A DNA stretch of 64,000 nucleotides from Uranotaenia lowii (Eukaryota > Arthropoda > Insecta > Diptera > Culicidae): contig NW_026598467.1 in the NCBI RefSeq assembly GCF_029784155.1, positions 61,001 to 125,000 on the forward strand, written 5' to 3'. The position numbers and the translations under genes are program-made. Below, one piece after another: positions 10,465 to 23,640 of the stretch (position 1 is its first letter; each line of letters starts with the position of its first letter). The notes under the pieces are model-generated. The model did not search any database and had not been told where the DNA came from. It saw nothing but the letters and a program-made list of their open reading frames with translations.

Positions 10465-13100
10465 AATTTATCCGCGCTGCGCCGCTCCAGTGCCAGGGTT
10501 TCGATCCGATTTGCGCCTCGGAATCCAACTATCTTGTCATTCACACACAAACGCCCGCACTCGCTCGCGGACACACACGCTCACAGGCACAAACGAGTAT
10601 TACACCCTGATCGCGGATTGGCGCGATGATGGCCTCAAAGACCTCAAAAAACACTTTCTTATTAGCTTAGCTTAGCTATTTTGCGCGAACACTTTTCTTA
10701 TTATTATTTTTCCTTCGCTTTTGCTCCACTACGAATGCGCACGCGATTAGCCACTTTCTTTACTCGCTCACCCTGACTTTGCGCTTAGATTTGGTTGGGC
10801 TGCAGCAGATTTGAACCACTTTGGAGCAGGACTTTGGTTTGTGCTTCCAACTGCATTCACCACAGGCTATCCGTTGTAAAAGTAACACTTTTCTTGTGGA
10901 ACCCCACACCCAATAATTGATCACCCAGAGACTAATGGAGATTAGGGAGCACAATTTTTACAAGATTTCGGTGGCCAGACAATTTTCACTGCTACCGTTG
11001 TTGGCGGCGACAATGCTGAACCAGAATCTGAACCGGACGGCGACAACTTTTGCTGGAGGAAGCTGCAGCGCTGAGATAGGCTGTACATTTCTACCGCGTG
11101 CAGTGCAGAGTGTTGAGGCGTCTTCTTGCTTCAAACGAACAACCAACTTAACCTCACTACGCCACCACGCCACAACACAACATACGCATGAAGCGCGGAC
11201 GTTTCGATTGCACTTCACCAGGATTCACACCGCACTAACTGCATTCCACTGAATGTAGCGTATAAATTCCAGCTTCCCTGACTGGCTGCCTTTCTCGACG
11301 TCGATGGATCGCACACACAGTGGCGGATTGAGAAACAGAAGGAATGAACAGAAGAAAAAAAAAAAACACGGAGACCGACTTAATCGTACTCTAAAACCGC
11401 AAATCCACCCTTTTCCTTCCGTTGATCTTCGCGCGCGAGCTGCCCGCAACGAATATCTTCTCGAGCAGGGGACCCCAGAGTGAGCGGTTTATTATTTTTC
11501 TTCTTTCCCGTTTCCCGTTTTTTGTTTCACTTCTCGGGGCTTCTCCTCACCCCGTAGTACGTAGTAGGTACGTCGAACTGTGCGCAATCCACTCAAGTTG
11601 CTCTTATTTTACCGAATAACTTTGGTTTTCCAATAACACAACATTCGTGTCGTTGTCGTCGTTCAACTTTTCCTTTTTTTCCTTCTATCGATTTATAATT
11701 CTCTAGCTAGCGACACCGTAAAAAGGAGCTCGTTCTCATTCGCTCACTCGCTCGCTAGCCCATCGAATTAAACTCAGCTCAGCTCGGCGGCGGTGTCAGC
11801 ATTTTTTCTTCATTCTTCTGTGTGCACCTAGAAAATAAGAAAGAAAAGCGAGAAATTTTTTAGTGTTAAGCTACCATTTGAACCTCTTTTTCCCAATTAC
11901 ACATTGACAACAGCAAAAAAAACATTGTGACATCGATCCAAAACTCGCTGCGCCTAAGCCACTGTGTCACTCGATAAAATTTTCGCGATTATACGCCAGA
12001 ACACCACCAACCAATACGCACCACCGCCTTCGTCGTCGTCGTGGAACTGTTGCGCACAATTGATCGACTTATTTTGCACGGACCATCAGTAACAGCAGCA
12101 GCTCAACTCAGCCAGCCATATTGAATTAAATTGAAATTCCAATGTTTTTTTTCTCTGCTGCTCTCCTCTCTCTTATTACTCTGCATGGTCAAGTCACTTA
12201 ATACTCTCTCGTTGCTCTCCGTTTAACCATGGCGATCCGGCTCGAAGAGCCAAACTCTACCCATCTGGCCCTGAAGATACGCTTCGAATGAGTCGATGTG
12301 TATAAGTGAGAGCAATTAGCTTAAGTTAAGGCTCATGACGAGCGACAACCAATACTTTCAATCGCCACGTCGGCTGCATGCAATGCGCTCACAGGACTAC
12401 CAGTTGCGCTCTTTGTTGTAGATAACTTCTTCCTTAAATTCCAATAGGTTGTACAACTCAACGGTAGCTCAATCAATTATCAATCATGCACAGATCCTGA
12501 TCGTTTTTGGTTTAACTTATAGATTCCCTAAGGTTTTGGATGAAACGAAACATTTTGGTCCTTCGAACCGGATCCTATGATTCTACCGTCTGTTGAGTCT
12601 ACTTTAGAATAAGGAATTATGCGATGGGAAAAAGGAAGACGGCAACTGGGAACCCGAAACCGAACCCAAAACATCTCTGTGTTGGATGAAAATGCAATCC
12701 TAACAGCAATCTAAGTAATAACAAACAAAATCGTTTCAGTTTCGGCTCTCTCGACGAAGTCGATCGACGACTCGATCGAATATACTTTTGCTGGTCACAC
12801 TGTTTCCAAGATGTGTTGCCTACACTGCTGATTTGCTCTTCAAAAATAAATAACTATCATTTGGGAGAGGCAGGAATTTCGATCGAGAGCACCGCGGTCG
12901 TCTCTTTGTGTCAATTTAAAGGCGCATACTTGTTGAACGATCGTCGTTTGTATGATATTACACACGACGCGTATAGTCGTTGATCTTTCTCTCAGCACTT
13001 CCCATTCTCATCACTGTGTGTGCCACCGCTGCGCTGCCACTTTGGTGGAACAGGTGCAGTGCCGATCGAAAGATGCTAGACACACATCTGCCCGGTTAAG
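10465..13100 (-). promoter_or_regulatory. Probable kibra 5' UTR and promoter region
   Basis: Upstream of the kibra start codon, base composition changes from AT-rich repeat DNA to a CpG-containing, GC-richer block. It has simple tracts common in insect promoters: cactcgctcgc, gtcgtcgtcgt near 12035, cagcagcagc near 12105 and CT-rich runs near 12165. No frame in it looks like protein. I infer that it holds the transcription start and any 5' non-coding exons of kibra; no specific core promoter was identified. Confidence 0.45.
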
Positions 13101-14389
13101 AATTTAGTAATATGGAAACGATGATAGAAATGTGTCTAGTGTTCTATGTAACGGGATATAGAAGGCTGATTATGATGAAACTTACAAGAAATAACAAAAA
13201 GGTATGTAACCCGTTTTCAAAAATGCTTTCACTTTTGGAATTAGTCGCAGAAGTATTGAAAACTGCCTAATAGGTAAACTCTGTCTTTTTTATTCAGAAC
13301 TCAACTGATAAGATTTCAGATTCAGTTTCAGATATTAGTTTCAGATTTCAAACTTAAATTTTAGATTACAGTCTTAGATTAGAGATATTCGGTAATCGAA
13401 GAAATTATGAAGCATAGAATGAGCTCAGTTGCTACTATGGAATCGAAAAATTCACGCAATCCTTTCTTTCCCAAACTGAGCGTAAGTTATTTCGCTGTGA
13501 CGACACAGCCTCATGTCTGAAATCAACAAAAAAGATGGGAAGCCTCAGGGTTCTTGTCAGCAAACAAATTGACGGTTGTCTTGTGTCAATTTTTGTAAGA
13601 AATAATGAATAAATCATGAACTATAATCTGAGTAGGCGTCGACTCGTTTCAAACGCACATGTGTTTTTTTCTGTGCTGATTCAACACTCCTAAACAATAA
13701 AGTTTTTAAAGTGAAAATGATAGGTAAATGATCAAAAAACAAAGTTTCAATTAATCGAGAACAGAGACAGTAATAGTTATGCTTGTTAACGTGTTCCTCG
13801 GGGTTCCGGAAATAAATTTCTCAATTGCATGTTCCTATGCAAAGATAATTGAGAACGGTTCGGGAAATGAATGATATAAAAGTTATGAAAGGTCTTCTTT
13901 GAAATGCAGGGATTCTGTATGAATATAAATAGTGAAAACAAATATTAATACACTGGGTGATAGGTTGCAAAGGATAATTAAAAGTCGAAAGAAGTGGTTG
14001 CTGCTGTGAGGAAAAGTGATTCATCCTAGCGTATGAATTATTGCCAAATTTGTCCCATTTTGGTAAGAAATTGAGTCTTTATTTTCTATGACATTTTTGA
14101 TTGGCAGAAGGAAATTGTAAGCCAGTCATAAAACAAATCATACTTTTAAAACCACTTTGATAGTATCCATCTGTAGATGTTTCAATTCGCTTAGTATTTT
14201 TTCCAAAGCAAAAGTCTTAACCCACTTCATTCACATAGTGTGTTCGGCACTCAGAAAGAGTTGATAGAACTTCGAGACAAAAGCTAATTTAAATTTCAGA
14301 GTTTTTAAAGTCAGAACTAAAAAATAAAAATTATACTAAAAATTCTGATTTTGAATTTCGAATATCTAAGTAAATCTGACCACAAAGAT
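13101..14389. other. Intergenic DNA, no feature seen
   Basis: AT-rich sequence with only short frames. Repetitive tcagatt/cagattt phrases occur at 13315-13375. No repeat ends or exons are recognised before the LINE fragment starting at about 14390. Confidence 0.5.
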
Positions 14390-15757
14390 ATGGATAGCCG
14401 TTTACCCTTCGCTGTGGAAGGATTTTTATATGTTTCCTATTCACAAAAAAGGTGACAAAAGGAATATAAACATCTTCAGAGGAATATCTGCCTTATGCGC
14501 AGTTGCAAAATTGTTCGAACTGGTAATTTTGGACCCTATTTTCTCATTTTGCAAGGGCTATTTTCCTTGTGATTAACATGGGTTTAAGCCCAAGCGTTCA
14601 ACAAGTACGAAATAATATTTACATCCTTTGTGCAAGACAGATTTGTCCGCCGCCTTTGACAAGGTTAATCATGAAATCGCAATTGCAAAACTCGAACGTC
14701 TTGGGATCTGCGGTTGCCTACTGAACTGGTTCCGTAGCTACCTGATCGGAAGAAAACTAACCGTTCGGACTGAGGATTCGTATTCCAGACAATTCCCTGC
14801 TACTTCCGGGGTTCCACAAGGGAGCCATCTAGGACCGATTGTGTTCCTCATTTATTTTAATATCGTTTTTCTATTGCTTGACGGACCAAAACTCGCCTAC
14901 GCTGATGATCTGAAATTGTTCAACGGCCTCGAAAACATTGCTTCACTACAAAGACAATTCGACCTTTTCGTTACCTGTTGCAACAACAACTGCCTGGCGT
15001 TGAACCGCAATAAATGTTACGTCATAACTTTTTCGATTCCTTTCGGAACACTAAATTGCTCGTATGAACCACATCAAGGATTAAGGTGTGATTCTTGATC
15101 AAAAACTTGACTACAAGACACATTCAAACTATATAGTGGATAAAGCTTCTCGATGATCGGGCTTTATTTTCCGCGTGAGAAGGACTTCAGAGACGCATAC
15201 TGCTTGAAATGCCTCTACTGCAGCCTCTTTCGCTCCATCCTGGAATATGCATCGGCAGTTTGGAACCCCTTCTATCAGGATGGCGCTGATCGGATCAAGC
15301 ATTACAGTGGCGTTTTATGCGGTATGCTCTACGCCATTCGAACTGGTCTGACCCGTTCCACCTTCCAAGCTACGAGAACCGCTGCGGCCTCATTGGCCTA
15401 GACACGTTACAAGCCCTTCGAGCAGTCCCACGGGCCTTATTTGTCTCCGATATCTTGACATCGAAATTGACTGTCCTTCGCTCTTGGAATCAATCAACAT
15501 TAGTGTCCGACCTCAAGGACTACACAACAACGGGGCAAATAGTGCATTGATCGGCGTGATCAGGACGTTTGTGCAGGACTCTGAACACTTTGAATTCGAT
15601 TCATCGAGAGATTCATTAATAAGGAAAATTTTAATAGGGTTTAGAGCAAGGTAGTTTGTGTAATTTTTTTTTTCTAAATTAAATTATTTTGTTTTGTATC
15701 CAATCGATCATTGGGATCAACATGTGATCCGTTGATTTGTTACCAAATAAACAAAAT
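14390..15757 (+). mobile_element. Jockey-type LINE reverse transcriptase, 5' truncated and broken
   Basis: A non-LTR retrotransposon remnant covering the reverse transcriptase. Recognisable blocks in order: FPIHKKGDK near 14435, LSAAFDKVNHEIAIAKLERL near 14645, SGVPQGSHLGPIVFLIYFN near 14810 and the catalytic YADD box (LAYADDLKLF) near 14900. A thumb region follows, with YENRCGLIGLDTLQALRA near 15370-15420. Several stops and frameshifts break the frame (for example TAA near 14574). The 3' end carries ATGTGATCCGTTGATTTGTT and a short A-rich tail near 15757; the LINE at 34.99-36.29 kb ends in almost the same way, so both belong to one family. Not functional. Confidence 0.85.
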
Positions 15758-17100
15758 CTAAGAAACTTAAAATCGAACCAAACCTGAGTCTATCAATATC
15801 TGAGCACAAGTACACAAGAAGCATGAATGAGTAATGGTTCGTTAGAGTTTTTCACAGAAAACCCGGACTCGATCCAGATAAATCAATTTCACGAAGCTCA
15901 ACTAAATTGGAAAGTTCCAATCGACTGTAAATAGTGCGATATACCTACACTTATGCTGAGCTACATGTATAACACTACTGGACAAATAACCTATCGAACT
16001 CAATATCGTTTGTAATTGTCGCTGATGGATGGCTGGCCGGCTGGTGGCCTCAAATGGCATCGGAATAATAACAATCAGCAATGCCACGCTACGTTTCACA
16101 GTTTCCGCGAAATTCCACACCCTTTTATGACACCGTCATCCAATTTTGTCTTTTTTTTTGTGCTCCAGAAAAAGACGAATACGGAATTTCGTACACCCAG
16201 ATGTCCGCATTGGCAAACAAACAGGGCGGAATGTCTATAAGGGGTGGATTAGCCGAGTCTCCTCGGAATGTCGATAGATACATTCCTTGGTGTATAGTTA
16301 TTTATATGAAAACAATATGGAGTAGGTATTGTCGGACGACGACGATGGGGCATTCGATCGATGGAGCGCAGAGGAGAAGAAGCAGAAAAAAAAATTAGCG
16401 ACAATAAATAAACCGTATATTAACTGCTCTCTTCTGTTAGACATATTTTTCGAAGCCGGCCGCGCGGCCACTCGGCTTCGTGATCGCGGACCTTGCCCGC
16501 GCCGTCAAGTTTATCCAAACCGCCTCTGGTCCTCTGAGCTGGCTGCTACACCACCGAGACGGTCAGTATTAAATTTAGCAGCACGGTCAAAAATGCTTTC
16601 GATGTGTCGTCAGCCATCATCAAACATTCGTTCGGTAGTATCAATACACTACAAACGATCTTCCCTTGTGTGTGCTGCTGTGCAACGCAGCTTGTACCTA
16701 CTACATAAAAGTTGCAAATACTAGTCACATCACAAGAGTATCAAGAGTAAGTTAGTTATAGTCTCGTTGGAGGACGACGACGTGCGCCAAATTCCAATGT
16801 GGTTTTGACATTCTTGGGCTTGGGTTTTTTTCTTTGATCCTCTCCTTAGCATGAACCACTTTTCATATCGACTTCCTCTCACCCATTTCAAAGATAGGTT
16901 TCCCCTGAATTCTTTGAATCGAAAATGATTCGAATCGATTTCAAAGGCTCATGCACTGAAAATTTGTTGTCTGTTTCTAGTTTTGGATTGAATATTTTGG
17001 ATTCCAATACCCCAAAAAAAACATAAGCAATTATATATGCAAAATCTTTGTTCCCACCTCGAACTGTTTGACACACTATACTTCAATAGTGGGAGGTCAA
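15758..17100. other. Intergenic DNA with a GC-richer patch
   Basis: Mostly AT-rich with no gene. A more balanced block at 16010-16730 includes a GC-rich palindrome-like run, gccggccgcgcggcc, at about 16456 and several short open frames on both strands. None resembles a known protein or has a convincing splice structure. It could be an old element or a regulatory block. Confidence 0.4.
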
Positions 17101-17881
17101 TTCGCGCTAATGCGCTCCAAGACAATACTCGTTACCGAATCCTCTGTCAGCAATACCTCATTCTAACACAACTCGAAGCGCAACCCCTCCTCTGACGAGT
17201 TAGGACCGACATCTCATTTAACGCAACTACTAACTTTGTGGATATAGCCCAAGAAGTCCAGAAACACAAAGCGAGTTGTCGACGACACTTTCTCTGTTCG
17301 TCAGGAGGCAAGCCTCCTAAGCCACGTGTAGGACTCAGACTCCTCCGAACTCTCTAGTGTTGACTTAAGTCACCACTCAGCGCGACTATTTAATTTTCAA
17401 ATCGGGTGCTTTACTCCCCGAAGCGCAAATCTAGCTGTAGAACGTCATCATCATGGTCATCAGGTCGCACTCGCGGTTCGGGCGCATCAAATCCCGAAAC
17501 GCGTGTCGAACCCTGACACCTCCGACATGAAACTGTGCCTCACTGACACTGACGTGTAAAACTCGTCTCTAAGTGATCGGCCCACCATTGTTTTTCGAGT
17601 CGGGTCTTTACCCACCGAAATGCAAAACGAGTTGGTGATCGCTCTCCCTCCGGTCACGTCCGCCCCGAACGCGTGTTGGACCCTCACCCTCACACCCAAG
17701 TACTGGTACCTAAGTACCCGGGTGCACCACTTCTTCCGCGCGGGTTTGGCAGACCCGTCGACGGCCTCTAGTGGGTTTAGTGGTAGTTCTCTAGGCCGTA
17801 CATCTGAAATACGTCGGACTTGCAGACACGCCCTGGACCACGTGGAGGTGGAACTACCAACCCAGAGCCCAGATTGAAACA
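17101..17881. repeat. GC-rich block with internal diverged repeat, function unknown
   Basis: About 780 bp distinctly richer in G+C and CpG than its surroundings, with sharp borders; the right border is the TA that precedes the MITE at 17884. Two segments, near 17395-17520 and near 17585-17690, look like diverged copies of each other: both have a CGGGT...CTTTAC...CCGAA phrase, then CG(A)ACGCGTGTYG and ACCCTCACC/ACCCTGACACC. A minus-strand frame of 131 codons spans 17487-17882 but matches nothing I know. Probably a relic of an unrecognised element. Confidence 0.45.
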
Positions 17882-17883
17882 TA

Positions 17884-18830
17884 AGGCTATGATCATTTAG
17901 TATCCGGGCAGTTACAAACGATTGTATTTTAAAAACTATTCATTTGATCGAAGAACTTTCTATGGAGGAAATGAAGGTGTTAACATGAAATTTAATATAA
18001 AAATATAAAAAAATATATTTATCAATGATTTCAAGAAATACTCTAACTTTTTCATAAAATCTCTTTTTTATCTTTGCACACTTTTTTCAGTCATGTATTG
18101 ATCCATTATTTTTACCACAGAAGCAAAACCTTTGCAAAATCATGATGTTTTACACAAACTCACCTGGAAAAAGCAATTGGAATCTGGTTGCAACCCTTTT
18201 CATTAGTAGGCATCTCGAAGAATTTGATCTCTTAAATCCGATTTTAACATAAATTTCTTCGACCATCAGGACACATCTGTCACATTGCGTAAAAACCGGT
18301 TGCACATGTTGCAATCTAAGGAACTGTTCACTATTAGTTATTAACTTTGTGTCTACTAGTCGGAAAACACTTTTTGACTGACGGAAATGGATTAATTGCA
18401 TTATTTAAGGGGTCTGCATTCAGTTATCCCCAATAACCATAGTCATTTTACCATATTTAAGATCAAGGGTTCCATTCCGATGCTTGATTTGAACTTCGTG
18501 TGGATTCTAGAGTGGCTCCTTATACTTTTTAACCACTCGGTTCAAAAAAGAATCAGAAAAAAATCAACAGTTTATGAGTTTTCAAGTCGAAAATGAAGAG
18601 TTTCTGAGGCGCAAAATGCGCAAAAGGCGCAAATTTGTGCAAAATTATTTTTACCATGTCTTTTTGCATCGTAAATATCTCAAACACACATTAACTTAAA
18701 AATCTGACAAAAATAGGCAAAATAGTCCTTTTCATAACCAACACGACGTTTTTAAAGTTTTGCATATCCAAGCTCTAATAACGTAGCTATCAACGAAATA
18801 AAGTGCCCGGATACCAAATGATCATAGCCT
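17884..18830. mobile_element. TA-flanked TIR element (947 bp)
   Basis: Termini are AGGCTATGATCATTT...TCCGGGCA on the left and the inverse TGCCCGGATACCAAATGATCATAGCCT on the right, a 27-bp inverted repeat with about one mismatch. A TA dinucleotide at 17882-17883 and another at 18831-18832 fit a Tc1/mariner-type target duplication. The interior has no transposase-like frame, so this is a non-autonomous MITE. Confidence 0.85.
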
Positions 18831-19189
18831 TAGTCTCCGGATGAAATATTTAGTCATAGTTTAGGCTTTAAGAAAAACCGTTTTCAAAAGATATCGGCCG
18901 AAGGGGACCAAAGTTATTCGTGAAAAACTGGATTTCCATGTTCCATCCGAAAAATATGTCTCAAAATCCCATACAAACTTTAGGCTCGTTGAGCGACCCC
19001 TTCCCGTGATCCGATCTGGCCCTAATGTGGCATGAGACCTGGTACTAGGCCTAAGTTCAATTGAAGCCTGCAGCGCATCACATTTCACAAGCTTAAAATT
19101 TCGCATACAAATTTGGGGCAGTCTACTACCCATATTCACCTTAAATCATTGAACCCGAAATGCTTTCCTAAAATTGTATTGCAATAATG

Positions 19190-21967
19190 ATAATTCTTTG
19201 ATTATTCAAAAAAAAATTGAATACATTTTGAGCTCCATGATCACTGACATGGCTAAAAAGAACGAGTTCCACACCGCCAATGGTTGCTACTCCGTGATTG
19301 ATCGAGGCCACCAATTTTGTGCAAGGACCAAAAGAATGCAGATCGAGATTAGCAATTCATTCTCAACGCACAACTCCTTCTCTCCCGTCAAAAAAAAAAG
19401 GACCAATAACGGCGCCGGCTACGTCCTAGTTGTCAATGAGGGAGGAAGGATTTTTGGTAAGATACTTTTCAGGATCAACCGTAACGGTGTAACAATACCT
19501 GAATGTGATCATCTAGAGCAAATCCTAGTTCGAATCAAAGATCAATGCATTGATGATTGCAATGCCGTTTCGTTTACTTGTGCTGTGTTTACTTTAGACC
19601 TAATAGCGAAACTGCTCTATATTCGTCCCATAGTACCGCAACTAGCCACGATGTTATCGTCCTAGCCGGAGATTATAACCTATCGAACTTAAATTGGAGT
19701 TTTGACGCGGATACTAATAATTTTCTGCCAGTAAACGCCTCAACCGAACAGGAACTGGCTGTAATGGAGGGCAATGGAGGGTTCATCACAGATGTGCTCG
19801 CTCGTAAATGTCAATGACAGAATCCTCAACCTCATATCTTTGAATAGACCTGATCTTGCAGAAATTGTAAACCCACCACACGTCATTTTGAACACCGATC
19901 GACATCATCATTCTCCAATTTTTTTTAATTGACAATACTTTTGAAGAGATTATCGACGCAGTTCGCCCCGATACTTATAGCTCAGATTTTACGCACTGCT
20001 CTACCGATCGTGTGATAGTTTCGTTTGCTGAAAAAAATTGGCCCTCAGCGTTTGCTAAATCTGGATATCGATAGTACACTTCCTACCTTTTATGATCAAC
20101 TTTGGGAAATACTGCGTGAGAACACTCCTCCTAGACGACTAAACCGACATAAGCCGTTTAAGCTCCCTTGCTGGAGCTCTGAATTACGAAGAAGCCGTAA
20201 TTCAGTTCGCAAACGATACACATCAAACATTGAACGCAACGTTAATCAAGATCTATCTAGCTTTTGGAATTTCATGAACAGCCGCCGCCTTAAAAATACG
20301 GTTGCATCTTCTGTATCGTTTCATGGGTGCACCTCGAGCAGTATCAGAGAATCAGCTGACTGTGCTGATGATTTAATATTTTGGAAATATACCGAACTAT
20401 GACGTCAGCCGACCGCAACCTCTATTTTCCGATCAGGAGGTGCTAAATGTTCTTAGTTCGCTCGATCCATCCAAAGGTCCAGGTCCCTTGCAACACCGCT
20501 TTGTCTAATTTTAAACCAATCGATCTCAGAAGATGTTTTCCCTAGCCGTTGGAAATAGCTTCTATTTTTTCAATTCATAAGTCTGGAGAACTACCGGCCA
20601 ATTTCAATCCTCTGCTGTTTTTCAAAAGCGCTTGAAGTTTTGATGTACGAAAGGCTCTATTCAGCAGTTACACCGTTACTTGCCGAGGTTCAGCACGAGT
20701 TTATCCGGAAAAGATCGACGTTGACCAACTTGATGTGCTATGCCAGTGAATTGCATGTTGTAACTGATAAAAAACTGCAGGTGGACTCAATATATGTCAA
20801 CTTTGCCAAAGCCTTCGATAAAGTTTAGTCGTGATGGAGAAACTTGGCTTTATAAATATTCATGGACTTTATTCTACTGGTTTCTTTTTTTTTAAGTTTT
20901 ATTAACGACACTTTACCATCCTTATGGCATTCGTGTCGAGCTACTGGTTTCGATATGCCGTCTGGTGTTCCACAAGGGAGTCACTTAGGACCGCTTAACT
21001 TCGTGATTTTCATAAATGACCTAAAAACTTTCCTTCAATGGCTATAACTACTGTTCGTAGATGATTTGGTAATCTACAGGATCGTTGACTCGAGAGTGGA
21101 CTGTGCTGCGCTTTTAGAACATCAATAGACTACCCGCATGGTGTGAAAATCATGGGATGGAAGTAAACGCCGATAAGTGCGTGTGTATCAGCTTTTTTAG
21201 AACCAGAACATCCTAGGTCTTCAAATACGCTTTTGGTTTAACCAGCAAATCGCGACAACAACAGCTAAGGCCTTCGCTTTGTTTGTATTCCTGAGACGAA
21301 ATACTTTGAGCTTTGAGGACCCATACGCTCTCAAGACAGTGTTCTGCTCTTTGATGCGAAGTGGCTTAGAATATGCGGCACCAGTTTAGGCACCTTACAA
21401 CTCTGTTTATATTGAACAAATCGAAGAATTTGGTAAATGGTGCGATCTTAGTTTTACCTACACCTCTTATGTTCCTAGACATTTCCTGAGAAAACTTCTA
21501 TTTATATCTCCAAAGCTATTGAAATTTCGAAATTTGAAAAAAGAAATATGATCAGTCCAATAATTAGAAAAGCAACCAATCAAATTTCCCACAAGCAAGC
21601 TGTTTCCCTAACCATAATTCCTAACACCTGACAGATTTTCGGAACTACTCATCAAAAGAAATAACAAATATCATGGACATGAATTAAAATTATACAAAAA
21701 CTACCAAAAACATTTCGTTTCAAACTATCTCGATTTATTCTGTTCACTGGTTTCGAAATTTGAATACAGACTTTATGAAGCTTTGACTTGACTGCTCTAA
21801 AACTTCCAACCACTTCAAGCACTTATTTTTCATTTCTCCAAGAAAATAATATTAATTTTCGCGTTTTATTTTATCAATTTTTAAGTTGCTACAAATTTTT
21901 AGATTGTAGATCTCCTTTAATTAGTTTTTTCTTGTTGTCCCCGTAAATAAACTTATTGAAAAAAAAC
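19190..21967 (+). mobile_element. Second Jockey-type LINE, endonuclease plus RT, decayed
   Basis: Pieces of an APE-type endonuclease are seen near 19660-19710 (VLAGDYNLSNLNW, the conserved GD-N-L-W block). The inter-domain region follows at 20025-20400 (PRRLNRHKPFKLPCWSSELR). The reverse transcriptase has FAKAFDKV near 20805, SGVPQGSHLGPLNFVIFIND near 20958 and an FVDD-like box near 21055. The frame is split by many stops and shifts. The 3' end is an A-rich tail near 21960 after ccgtaaataaacttattg. It lacks the ATGTGATCCGTTG tail of the copies at 14.4 and 35 kb, so it is a related but different family. Confidence 0.8.
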
Positions 21968-23640
21968 CTCCTTTAGTTTTTTGTCTTTATTAGAGAGACT
22001 TTTAGCCTTTGGCTGATTCGTCTTCATTTAGTTTTAACTTTTTTATTACAATTTAAATTTTTTGGCAGGATAGCCTTTTAAAAACGAAAAAAATAAATAA
22101 GAAGAAAGTGTCAAGTCGCTCTGCTCAGTTGAAACTAATTTATTATCGTCATCAATACAACATGAATCTGTGAGAGATTATTTGAAGAAAATAAACTTTT
22201 TGCAGAGATGGATAGTTGAAAACTATGTTTCAAGCCTTTCCGGATTGCCCGGTTTTCATTAAAATGATTATACATGAAGGAATAATTAATAAGAAAGGTC
22301 TCACCAAAACCGGCTCTCAATAGGAGGATATGAAACAGCACAAATGATCAAACTCAACCGGAAGACAACATCCTTCAACACTGTTAAATTTGGAGCCAAC
22401 GGTAACCATCTTGCTCCTGACAATTCCGCGTCCCATACGAAATGTTTATGCAGCAATTTTCTTAGACAGTTGGGCTCGTTCTGTTTTCCGAGTATGGCTG
22501 GTCAATTTTGATTCCAATCGCTTGAAGAACACTAATTATGAAATATGTTTTCCACATTATCACTTTCGGGAAAATAGCTGCCAAAAAATTTACTTCTGAC
22601 TTTTTTAAGCTCAGTCTACTATTTTCCGTCATTGATGTGGATTAGAATGCTTCCTAATAAATTTTACCATCTTTCTTTCTGAACAGCTTTTGATTGCCTG
22701 ACAACACATATCGACTTTATTTTGAAATGTTAAGTAACTGGAATAAATTATCTACACAATCAGTCTAATATCATCAAAATTCGTTATTATTTACGGCCGA
22801 GGTAACAACAACAAACTACTCAAACTTCCCCGAAACGGATATTTTGCGAATAGCTTTGGAAGGTTTTGATGTTCTTACTAAAAAGGACAACACTTTTCAC
22901 CGATAAGGCCGATAAACTAAGTCACAAACAATTATAATGCCAAAATCGAAATGAGTCTGTCTTCGGAAACCCTAGCAGACTTTGATGCCTGAATCGATAG
23001 TAAAGATTAATCAAAATGAGCTATCGATGCCAAAATGATGGCATAATTTGGTATCGCAATATAAGGTTTCATTGAAGCATATTATGTCGAAAGATGAAAC
23101 TAAACCTCAACCTAAATATGGCATTGAGAGAAAAAAGGTTGGGAGCATTATTATATATACCTAAGCATTATTTGGTTTTGGTTTTTCCAAGATAACAAAA
23201 CAAAACATCATCAAGGTTTCATTATTTTCATCGAGCAGAAAAGTGAGATGGAAATGTTAACATGATTTGGTGTTTCATTTTCTATGATAAAAAAAACTTT
23301 TTTTCTAAAACTAGCCCAATTCATTTTTCCCTTGCCAATCAAACTTGTCACTCGACTATTTGAACTGGAAATTCACTGGAATCGTTTTCTAATTGGACTG
23401 CACTCGCACTGGTGCACTATTAGTATGCAACCGGTTACTGGTATGCAATTTTTGAAACCGTTTCAACATTGCAATCTTGAAACAGATTTGAGTATTATTC
23501 GTCTAGATAGGAAAATCTTGGAAAATTCTGAAAAACCAAATCGAAAACTTAAAAAATACCCTAACTTAAGAAAACGCCAATCCAATCTATATGCGAAGAT
23601 CATGTTTAACATACAGCTGAATTGAAAAAAAACTGCACAG
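21968..23640. other. Intergenic DNA with a partial MITE copy
   Basis: No host exon seen. Positions 22685-22865 match the right part of the TTAA-flanked MITE at 29093-29697: acacatatcgactttatttt, then ccccgaaacggatattttgc and ggaaggtt. The remainder is AT-rich, with tgccaaaatgatggcat-type phrases near 23025. Confidence 0.55.

Noticed and set aside
17487..17882. 131-codon minus-strand frame in the GC-rich block
   Set aside because: No recognisable domain, no splice structure, and it spans an internally duplicated region; composition alone explains an open frame of this length.
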